Shown: in pieces, positions 54,784 through 61,990 of the stretch
How the letters are laid out: every line of letters starts with the position of its first letter
Numbering within the stretch: position 1 is the stretch's first letter
From: Vibrio ulleungensis
GTDB taxonomy: Bacteria; Pseudomonadota; Gammaproteobacteria; Enterobacterales; Vibrionaceae
Length of the DNA: 64,000 nucleotides
Reading direction: 5' to 3'
Assembly: GCF_016900875.1 (NCBI RefSeq)
Contig: NZ_JAFEUM010000002.1
Location: forward strand, 62,001-126,000
The notes under the pieces: generated by a model
What the model was told of the DNA's origin: nothing
Databases searched by the model: none
Seen by the model: the letters and a program-made list of their open reading frames with translations, nothing else
Program-made: the position numbers and the translations under genes

Positions 54784-56811
54784 TTATCGCTCGATAGCGT
54801 CTTTCCAATCTAGGTACACGTTAATGGCCAAAGTAGCTTCTTCGAACGTCGCAGCGAAGTACTCTCTATGTGGGCCAGAATCTTCAACGATGCTTACGTT
54901 CTGCCCTTTAGATTTACGAGTAAGGACAATATCGTTGTCAGATGGGTCATCGTCGCTCAGCTGAATAAGCAATTTGCCATTTTCGATCGTCCAAGGCACA
55001 GACATTGAATCACCATCGCGCACCATAGGTTCGCTGATTTCAACGTCATACTCCGAAAATGAAAGCGTTGCTAGCATAGGGTATGGAGTTTTACTTGTTG
55101 AGTCATCGGCCAAATAATAGAGTGTGGTCCCAATAAGCTCATCCTGTGTGTATGAAACCATAGATTGTCCAAGGTTTGTTGGAGTAACCACGCCAAGGTC
55201 ACCCTCTAGCGTTACAGCAAGTCCCGTATCGTCAGTAATTAAAAGGTAAGTATCTGTTTCGTCCTCATCAAAATGAATCTTCATGCCCTCAATTCGATAG
55301 TCCATTTCTTCGTCCGGAAACTCTGGAGAGGTAAATTGTCCGTCTGCGTAAGTTCCCGTGAAGATGAGTTCTTCGTGATAAAAACTAGTATTGAAACTGG
55401 CGTGGTACATCAATCTGCCAGATTCTAAAAACTGCTGTAGCTCACCTTGAGGTCCCGCGTTCTCACCTTGCCAACGTGTTAAGATATTATCTGCAAAATC
55501 AGCATCATAAGTAAAAATCGAATACGAATCTAAGTCGCTGCCAAAGTCGCTGTAAACGACCATCAAATCACGGTTGTTAACGAGCTTGGTCATCTGAAGT
55601 TGCATTGCAGAATCAAGAGCAACGCTTAGCAATCCATTTTCAACACTGTACGTTCCTGATTCAGAGGTTGAATCGTTTTCAAATACACTTAAAACTCCTG
55701 AGTTGAACTCCCATTTCAATAGCACAGGATCCGCTTCGCTATTATCTGAACGATCAAGCAGTTGATACAAAGTTGCACCGTCTAACTCTTCTTCTGTAAA
55801 GGTGTAAGCCACATGCTCATTATTGTTCACATCGTAGTTCTCTGTCGCGTGCAGCGTTAAGTCGCCATCTGCTTCAGGTACCGATAATCCAATTTTGTTT
55901 GATACATAAATGTAGCGATCTGTTTCCTGATCTTGTGGATATTCCAGATCATATATGGTGACCAAATCATCAGTAATTCGGAAACCGAGTGATTCGTCAC
56001 TGTTCGAATCACGCCAAATACCGTCATTGCCGTAAATTCCAGTAAATACCCCTTCATCGCTCAAATAAGCACGATTTAAAGAAGAAAATGATAACTCTTC
56101 TCTTACGAGGAAATCTTCAACCGTTGAAATTCGAGGGGCGTCATCGACTTGAATGTCTCCAGAGTCGTCAACTTCAACGTCAATTTCGATTTCATCGAGA
56201 TCCGTTTCGTCATCTATCTCGGAGATTTTGTCGTTTACTGCGTCAGCAATGCTTTTAAGCTGCTCTGGATCGTTGTTCTCTAATTGAGCGTCTAACTCTT
56301 TAGTCATGGTACGCGCAAGTAAGTGTACTGCCTTATCTTGCTTTTTAATGTAATCAGCACCAATGACTTCTGCATCAAGACCCAAATCAATGGCAAGCTC
56401 GTCAATAGTAATATCGTTTACTAAGGCTAACGTGGTAAACGGGGTGACGACACCAGTTTTGGTATCGGCAATCATTGTATAGCTGCGTGGACTAACACCG
56501 GTCGTATCAGAGTCTGAAGAAATACCACCAATGATATTTGCTACGATATAGCGCTTAACTGCATTGTCTCGGAGGGTAATGTTACCTTCTTTATCGGTCC
56601 AGCCGTGTTTAACACATGTATCATCCACAACGCTATTAGCGCAACTGCTTATGAATGCGTCTTCTAAATATCCATCAATAACGGTGAAGCGTGAAGTGGT
56701 GATCTCATTACCACCATCTTGATCATCGCCATTGTCACCACCAGAACTGCCATTACAACCCATTAAGCCAACATTTGCCGCAATCAACGCAGCTATCCAT
56801 TTAATTTTCAT
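54784..56811 (-). CDS. large lipoprotein with a duplicated domain, function unknown
   Basis: A 675-residue lipoprotein with lipobox GLMGC (Cys19) followed by a Gly/Asp-rich linker. The N-terminal domain (about 40-190) includes TPFTTLALV, a segment I know from several Vibrio/Shewanella surface lipoproteins. Next comes a very acidic stretch (about 197-224). Two copies of a domain of about 170 residues follow, at roughly 254-440 and 482-660. Paired landmarks are FTGIY/FTGTY, FRITDD/YRIEGM, GLSV/GLAV, TLYQL/TLYYL and VENGLLSV/IENGKLLI. No enzyme motif is seen. The neighbouring FadL-type porin is divergent, which suggests but does not prove a common role. Confidence 0.82.
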   Translation of the reverse strand: MKIKWIAALIAANVGLMGCNGSSGGDNGDDQDGGNEITTSRFTVIDGYLEDAFISSCANSVVDDTCVKHGWTDKEGNITLRDNAVKRYIVANIIGGISSDSDTTGVSPRSYTMIADTKTGVVTPFTTLALVNDITIDELAIDLGLDAEVIGADYIKKQDKAVHLLARTMTKELDAQLENNDPEQLKSIADAVNDKISEIDDETDLDEIEIDVEVDDSGDIQVDDAPRISTVEDFLVREELSFSSLNRAYLSDEGVFTGIYGNDGIWRDSNSDESLGFRITDDLVTIYDLEYPQDQETDRYIYVSNKIGLSVPEADGDLTLHATENYDVNNNEHVAYTFTEEELDGATLYQLLDRSDNSEADPVLLKWEFNSGVLSVFENDSTSESGTYSVENGLLSVALDSAMQLQMTKLVNNRDLMVVYSDFGSDLDSYSIFTYDADFADNILTRWQGENAGPQGELQQFLESGRLMYHASFNTSFYHEELIFTGTYADGQFTSPEFPDEEMDYRIEGMKIHFDEDETDTYLLITDDTGLAVTLEGDLGVVTPTNLGQSMVSYTQDELIGTTLYYLADDSTSKTPYPMLATLSFSEYDVEISEPMVRDGDSMSVPWTIENGKLLIQLSDDDPSDNDIVLTRKSKGQNVSIVEDSGPHREYFAATFEEATLAINVYLDWKDAIER

Positions 56812-57175
56812 TATTTTTCCTAGTCATTTTACTAAAAATCAATCCGTACTTTGTACGGCGCTGAACAGACTAGCGTAATTTAGTAGTGGGAATATGACAT
56901 TGAAATGCAATCTAATCAGTATGTTACACAATGAAACACTAATGAGGTATATGCCAGTAATTTCATTATGTCGGCAAGATTATTAAATCCTTCATCAGGC
57001 AACACTGATTCAATCGCTGGCAATCGACAGTGTTTGTAAGCTGAAGTACAAATGGTTCTTAGATCGATATAAATGAAAATTATATGCAAACGTAAGTTGG
57101 ATTTATGTATTGCAGTAAATCCACGTGACAGCATAGAGCCAATTTATCTATCGTCACGAGGCACTAATTCTCTTT
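56812..57175. promoter_or_regulatory. 364-base divergent region between the lipoprotein and FadL-type genes
   Basis: No gene seen; an open stretch on the minus strand at 56916-57134 lacks a ribosome site and homology. CCGTAC / GTACGG at 56844-56858 is a perfect six-base inverted repeat about 35-45 bases before the lipoprotein start, either an operator or a hairpin in its leader. A/T-rich tracts near 56870-56900 and 57070-57090 are likely promoters. Confidence 0.4.
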
Positions 57176-58357
57176 ATGAAAAACAATAAAAAATATTTAG
57201 CCGTTGTTATTCCGCTTTTAATCTCTAGCAATGCTAATGCGAGTGGTTTCTTTTTACCGGAAGCCACCTACTCTAACTTAGGTACTGCAGGTGCGGGTGA
57301 CGGTGTTCATACCGACTCTGCGGCGGCAATGTTTACTAACCCGGCTACGATGTCTGGTATGGGTGACCGTCTATTCACTGGTAACTTGTCAGTGATGGAT
57401 CTAGAAATGAAATACAGCGACACACAAGACCCTAGCAATCCTATAGGACCAAATGGCGATGCTAACGCGCATGAAGTTATGCCTACAATAGGGCTTTACT
57501 ATGTTAAGCAGCTTAGCGATACCGTGCATGGCGGTATTGCGTTGGCTTCGCAAGGTGGCATGGCAGCCGATTATGGTTCTGATTGGGGTGCAGCGCTTGC
57601 GTTAAACGATATCACCTTAATGACCTTGCAGCTTAATAGCAGCGTTAGTGTTCAGGTGTCAGAGAAATGGTCACTGGGTGGTGGTTTGCAATTCAGTTAT
57701 GCATCTTACGAAATGAACGCGACTGGCCCTAGCTTTGAGCAAGGTGATGACTGGGCTGTTGGGTATAATTTAGGTGCCCTTTATCAGCATAGCGAAAGGC
57801 TGAAGTTTGGCTTAAGCTATCGTTCTGCAATTGAACATGAGATTGACACAACAACATTGAACAGTAGCGTCGATGCCACAATTGGACTAGAAATCCCTGC
57901 AATTGCGGATATTTCAATGGCATATTCGCTAAACTCTGATTGGGATTTACTCGCGTCAGTACAATGGCACAATTGGTCAGCATGGGATACTACGCCCGTT
58001 AGTGTTGCAGGAGGTGACGCCTCTGTAATTAGGGGTTGGGAAGACGTTTGGCATTTTGCGTTAGGTACGGAGTATAAGCTTAATCGTGATTGGCGCCTTA
58101 AAGCAGGCATCTCTTACGAAACCTCACCGCAAGATGATCCATCGAAACAAAATGCAGACTTGCCTGTGGGCGAACAATGGCGCTACTCGGTTGGTGCATC
58201 AACCAAAGTGAACGACTACTTGATTGATTTCTATTACGAATATGCAGATCTAGGAAGCGTAGAAGTTGACCAAAGTAAAGGTCCTAGTGGAAATGCGGGA
58301 TACGCTGGATATTTCGATGGCAGACTACACTTTATCGGTATGAGTGTAACTTACTAA
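57176..58357 (+). CDS. FadL/OmpP1/TodX-family outer-membrane transporter
   Basis: A 393-residue outer-membrane beta-barrel of the FadL family, which brings long-chain fatty acids or other hydrophobic molecules across the outer membrane. Signal peptide with cleavage near NANA-SGF (residue 23). The N-terminal hatch SGFFLPEATYSNLGTAGAGDG and the AAAMFTNPATMSG segment are diagnostic, including the NPA motif. The last residues (FIGMSVTY) have the aromatic end of a barrel protein. It has its own terminator. Vibrios carry several FadL paralogues; the substrate is not known. Confidence 0.94.
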   Translation: MKNNKKYLAVVIPLLISSNANASGFFLPEATYSNLGTAGAGDGVHTDSAAAMFTNPATMSGMGDRLFTGNLSVMDLEMKYSDTQDPSNPIGPNGDANAHEVMPTIGLYYVKQLSDTVHGGIALASQGGMAADYGSDWGAALALNDITLMTLQLNSSVSVQVSEKWSLGGGLQFSYASYEMNATGPSFEQGDDWAVGYNLGALYQHSERLKFGLSYRSAIEHEIDTTTLNSSVDATIGLEIPAIADISMAYSLNSDWDLLASVQWHNWSAWDTTPVSVAGGDASVIRGWEDVWHFALGTEYKLNRDWRLKAGISYETSPQDDPSKQNADLPVGEQWRYSVGASTKVNDYLIDFYYEYADLGSVEVDQSKGPSGNAGYAGYFDGRLHFIGMSVTY

Positions 58358-58372
58358 TATAGATTTATTTTT

Positions 58373-58397
58373 GCCCCGCTTCTAAGTGGGGCCTTTT
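58373..58397 (+). terminator. rho-independent terminator after the FadL-type gene
   Basis: GCCCCGCT / AGTGGGGC stem (one G-U pair), TCTA loop, CTTTT tail. Confidence 0.88.
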
Positions 58398-58417
58398 ATA
58401 TTCTAAATGCAAGGCAA

Positions 58418-58445
58418 TAAAAAAGGAGGCCGAGGCCTCCTTTAT
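58418..58445 (-). terminator. rho-independent terminator after rplT
   Basis: Strong GC stem AAAGGAGGC / GCCTCCTTT (minus strand), then TTTTTATT. It ends the thrS-infC-rpmI-rplT operon. Confidence 0.92.
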
Positions 58446-58464
58446 AAAGTCTTAAAGCGTTCTA

Positions 58465-58818
58465 TTACAGAGCTGCTTTAGCCTTCTCAACTAGAACAGC
58501 AAATGCTGCTTTGTCGAATACAGCGATATCGGCAAGGATCTTACGATCGATTTCGATAGACGCTTTCTTAAGACCGTTGATGAAACGGCTGTAAGATAGA
58601 CCATTTTGACGAGCTGCAGCATTGATACGTGCAATCCACAGTTGACGGAATTGACGTTTCTTGTTGCGACGGTCACGGTAAGCGTATTGACCCGCTTTAG
58701 TAACCGCTTGGAAAGCTACGCGGTAAACACGTGAACGTGCTCCGTAGTAACCTTTAGCTTGTTTTAGAACTTTCTTATGACGTGCACGAGCTTGTACACC
58801 ACGTTTTACGCGAGGCAT
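58465..58818 (-). CDS. rplT: 50S ribosomal protein L20
   Basis: A 117-residue basic protein that binds 23S rRNA and is needed early in 50S assembly. The N-terminal extension [15 protein letters not shown]-type and the central [13 protein letters not shown] segment are characteristic. In E. coli L20 also represses translation of rpmI-rplT by binding the mRNA; the same is probable here but the operator was not mapped. The ribosome site TAGGAGAGACATA precedes ATG. Last gene of the operon. Confidence 0.99.
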   Translation of the reverse strand: MPRVKRGVQARARHKKVLKQAKGYYGARSRVYRVAFQAVTKAGQYAYRDRRNKKRQFRQLWIARINAAARQNGLSYSRFINGLKKASIEIDRKILADIAVFDKAAFAVLVEKAKAAL

Positions 58819-58857
58819 TATGTCTCTCCTAAACTAAACGATTGATAACTAAAAAGA

Positions 58858-59052
58858 TTAAGCGTATGGCATCATACGAACAACTGCAGCCACTTCACAT
58901 TTAGGAAGGATTGCATTTGGACGAAGCTGACGCTTGTTCTTAGTCGTACGCTTGGTCAGGATGTGACGTTTTGTAGCGTGCTTAAATTTGATTCCACCAG
59001 CAGTTTTCTTAAAACGCTTAGCAGCACCTTTGTTGGTTTTCATCTTAGGCAT
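58858..59052 (-). CDS. rpmI: 50S ribosomal protein L35
   Basis: A 64-residue basic protein with the [17 protein letters not shown] start and [17 protein letters not shown] segment of L35. Second of the ribosomal genes after infC, 102 bases after its stop. That leader space is where the E. coli L20-binding pseudoknot forms. Confidence 0.99.
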   Translation of the reverse strand: MPKMKTNKGAAKRFKKTAGGIKFKHATKRHILTKRTTKNKRQLRPNAILPKCEVAAVVRMMPYA

Positions 59053-59154
59053 GATGAATAACTCCGCATTGTGATTAATTAAACAACATGTAACTAGGGC
59101 GAATAAAACCCTACAACTTAAAGCTGCAGGGCTATACTACTTGCAGGCCGTTTG

Positions 59155-59706
59155 TTACTTCTTTTTGGGGGCCAACACCATGATCATCTGACGACCTTCT
59201 ATACGCGTTGGGAAAGATTCTACAACAGCGAGTTCTGCTGTATCGACTTTCAAACGGTTCAGAACGTCAACACCGATCTCTTGGTGAGCCATTTCGCGGC
59301 CACGGAAGCGAATTGTTACCTTCACTTTGTTGCCGTCTTCTAGGAAACGCGTCAGGTTGCGTAGTTTTACCTGATAGTCTCCAATATCAGTTCCAGGTCG
59401 GAATTTAACTTCCTTAATCTGAATCTGCTTTTGCTTCTTCTTCTGCTCTTTAGCAGCTTTGCTCTTCTCAAAGAGGAACTTGCCGTAGTCCATTACGCGA
59501 CATACAGGTGGCTCCGCATTTGGACTGATCTCTACAAGATCCATTCCTGCTTCTTCGGCTGCTGCTACCGCTTCTTGAATCGAAACGATACCTACAGGTT
59601 CACCATCTGCACCCGTTAAACGAACTTCTTTAACGCCACGGATTTCACCGTTTAAACGGTGTGGGTTTTGCTTAACTGGCGCTTGGCCACGTCTTCCGCC
59701 TTTAAT
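59155..59706 (-). CDS. infC: translation initiation factor IF-3 (ATT start codon)
   Basis: IF-3 binds the 30S subunit, keeps 50S off and proofreads the start codon. I start it at 59706, an ATT preceded by GGAGGAATAAGCT, which is upstream of any ATG. The first internal ATG (59544) would cut off the N-domain. With ATT the protein has 183 residues and opens KGGRRGQ...NGEIR, like E. coli IF-3 (180 aa). The rare start is the known device for self-control: IF-3 discriminates against ATT. It begins three bases after the thrS stop. Confidence 0.97.
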   Translation of the reverse strand: MKGGRRGQAPVKQNPHRLNGEIRGVKEVRLTGADGEPVGIVSIQEAVAAAEEAGMDLVEISPNAEPPVCRVMDYGKFLFEKSKAAKEQKKKQKQIQIKEVKFRPGTDIGDYQVKLRNLTRFLEDGNKVKVTIRFRGREMAHQEIGVDVLNRLKVDTAELAVVESFPTRIEGRQMIMVLAPKKK

Positions 59707-59709
59707 AGC

Positions 59710-61638
59710 TTATTCCTCCAGATTGAGCTTACGGCTAGCAATCTCGTCTTGGATGTATGAGATAAAATCATCCACTTTAAACTTACCGAGATCTTTACCT
59801 TTACGAGTACGTACTGCGATTTCGCCGGCTTCCATTTCTTGGTCACCACAAACCAACATGTACGGGACACGCTTCAAAGTGTGTTCGCGGATTTTAAAGC
59901 CAATCTTCTCATTTCTCAAGTCCGCTTTGGCTCTAATTCCACTTTTTTGCAGTTTTTTCGCTATTTCAGCTACATAAGCTTCTTGTTTTTGCGTGATATT
60001 CAAAATCACGGCCTGTTCTGGTGCTAACCAGGTTGGGAAGAAGCCTGCGTAGTCTTCGATCAAAATACCGATAAAACGCTCTAATGAACCTAAAATTGCG
60101 CGGTGAATCATCACCGGAACTTGACGTTCGTTGTTTTCGTCTACGTATGACGCGCCCAAACGGCCCGGCAAATTGAAGTCGAGCTGCACTGTACCACATT
60201 GCCATGCACGATCGAGACAATCATACAAAGTAAATTCAATTTTCGGTCCGTAAAATGCACCCTCGCCTTCTTGAATTTCAAAAGGGATGTCCATCGCTTT
60301 AAGAGATTCTTGTAGAGCGTCTTCAGAACGGTCCCAAATCTCATCCGAGCCTACACGTTTTTCTGGACGTGTTGACAGCTTAACAACGATGTTGTCAAAA
60401 CCGAATGTGTTGTAGGTATCGTAGACCATTTTTATGCAAGAGGTCACTTCGTCTTGAATCTGGCTTTCAGTACAGAAGATGTGCGCATCGTCCTGTGTAA
60501 AGCCACGTACGCGCATAATGCCGTGCAATGCACCAGAAGGTTCATTACGGTGACATGAACCAAATTCGGCCATGCGAAGCGGCAGATCACGGTATGACTT
60601 AAGACCTTGATTAAAGATCTGCACATGACCTGGACAGTTCATCGGTTTGATGGCGTAATCGCGGTTCTCAGACTGAGTGGTAAACATAGCGTCGCCATAT
60701 TTATCCCAGTGTCCTGAACGTTCCCACAATACACGGTCCATCATCAGTGGACCTTTTACTTCCTGATAATCGTATTCTGTTAGTTTTTCACGTACAAATA
60801 CTTCTAAATCGCGGAAAATGGACCAACCATTGTGATGCCAGAACACCATGCCTGGTGCTTCTTGTTGCATGTGGAATAGGTCTAAGTGCTTACCGATTTT
60901 ACGGTGATCGCGTTTTGCCGCTTCTTCTAAACGCACAATGTGTGCTTTTAGCGCCTTTTTGTCGTGGAAAGCTGTTCCGTAAATGCGCTGCAGCATTTTG
61001 TTGTCGCTATTACCACGCCAATATGCGCCTGCTACATTCATCAGTTTAAAATGCTGACAAAAACCCATGTGCGGTACGTGAGGTCCACGACACATGTCGA
61101 CGTATTCTTCGTGATGGTACAACCCTGGACGATCGTCTTTGGCAACGTTCTCGTCTAAGATTTCCATTTTGTAAGGTTCGCCACGAGACTCAAACGTATC
61201 GCGCGCTTCCTGCCAGCTGACTTTTTTCTTAACGACTTGATATTTCGTTTTAGCCAACTCTTTCATACGCTTTTCGATTTTGGCAAGGTCTTCATCAGTC
61301 AAAGACTCTTCCATATCGATATCGTAATAAAAACCGTTGTCGATGGTTGGACCGATCGCCATTTTTGCTTGCGGGTACAGTTGCTTGATTGCGTGACCGA
61401 GCAAGTGCGCACAAGAGTGACGTACGATCTCTAAGCCGTCTACTTCGTCTTTTGCTGTGATGATTTCTAAAGCTGCGTCTTGTTCGATTAAATCGCACGC
61501 GTCAACACGTTCGCCATTTACGCGACCCGCAATGGTGGCTTTTGCCAAACCAGGGCCGATATCGGCAGCAACATCAAGAGTAGAAACAGGGTTTTCAAAT
61601 TGACGTTCAGAGCCGTCAGGAAGTGTAATTACAGGCAT
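59710..61638 (-). CDS. thrS: threonyl-tRNA synthetase
   Basis: Class II synthetase of 642 residues, the same as E. coli. TGS domain (about 1-61), editing N2 domain with [10 protein letters not shown] (zinc-like HxxxH; about 62-240), catalytic core (about 245-535) and anticodon-binding domain (about 540-642). The core holds the zinc Cys in PMNCPGHV and the motif 3 region [14 protein letters not shown]. In E. coli it represses its own translation by binding an mRNA leader that imitates tRNA-Thr; a structured leader is visible here too. First gene of the operon. Confidence 0.98.
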   Translation of the reverse strand: MPVITLPDGSERQFENPVSTLDVAADIGPGLAKATIAGRVNGERVDACDLIEQDAALEIITAKDEVDGLEIVRHSCAHLLGHAIKQLYPQAKMAIGPTIDNGFYYDIDMEESLTDEDLAKIEKRMKELAKTKYQVVKKKVSWQEARDTFESRGEPYKMEILDENVAKDDRPGLYHHEEYVDMCRGPHVPHMGFCQHFKLMNVAGAYWRGNSDNKMLQRIYGTAFHDKKALKAHIVRLEEAAKRDHRKIGKHLDLFHMQQEAPGMVFWHHNGWSIFRDLEVFVREKLTEYDYQEVKGPLMMDRVLWERSGHWDKYGDAMFTTQSENRDYAIKPMNCPGHVQIFNQGLKSYRDLPLRMAEFGSCHRNEPSGALHGIMRVRGFTQDDAHIFCTESQIQDEVTSCIKMVYDTYNTFGFDNIVVKLSTRPEKRVGSDEIWDRSEDALQESLKAMDIPFEIQEGEGAFYGPKIEFTLYDCLDRAWQCGTVQLDFNLPGRLGASYVDENNERQVPVMIHRAILGSLERFIGILIEDYAGFFPTWLAPEQAVILNITQKQEAYVAEIAKKLQKSGIRAKADLRNEKIGFKIREHTLKRVPYMLVCGDQEMEAGEIAVRTRKGKDLGKFKVDDFISYIQDEIASRKLNLEE

Positions 61639-61712
61639 GTTATGTCCTATTACAGTGGTCTTGCATACTAAGCAAGACGTGTTTTATTAATAATGCAGCT
61701 TAATTGGGTGAA

Positions 61713-61804
61713 TGGCTGCGTGATAGGGACGCTGTTTTACGTACAAATACCAATGCACAGACAGCGAACGCAGCATTGTACTTCATTTAGCCTAAATGGC
61801 AATC
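61713..61804 (-). promoter_or_regulatory. thrS promoter and structured mRNA leader
   Basis: On the minus strand TTGCCA (61799-61804), 16 bases, then TACAAT (61777-61782) make a strong sigma-70 promoter. Transcription would begin near 61770, exactly where a long stem starts. TGCGT and CGCTGT (about 61764-61775) pair with ACAGCG and ACGCA (about 61731-61738 and 61719-61723). The leader to the ATG at 61638 is about 130 bases. A role like the E. coli thrS operator is inferred. The remaining bases to 61990 hold only the start region of the divergent gene. Confidence 0.6.
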
Positions 61805-61990
61805 ACACCACCTTTGTTTAAGTCAACACAGCATTCCCCACCCTTTTCAATCAGATGCGAATTATCATAAGTTAAACAAAGTGATAAATAATCATCAACA
61901 TTATGTACAACACATAACAACTAATGGCAGCATTAATACTGACTTTGCATCAACTTTAATTTGTATAGCAGTTCTAATAAGGAAGCGAAC

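Noticed and set aside
56916-57134. Small open reading frame on the minus strand before the FadL-type gene
   Set aside because: No ribosome site, no recognisable protein character and it lies in a promoter region.
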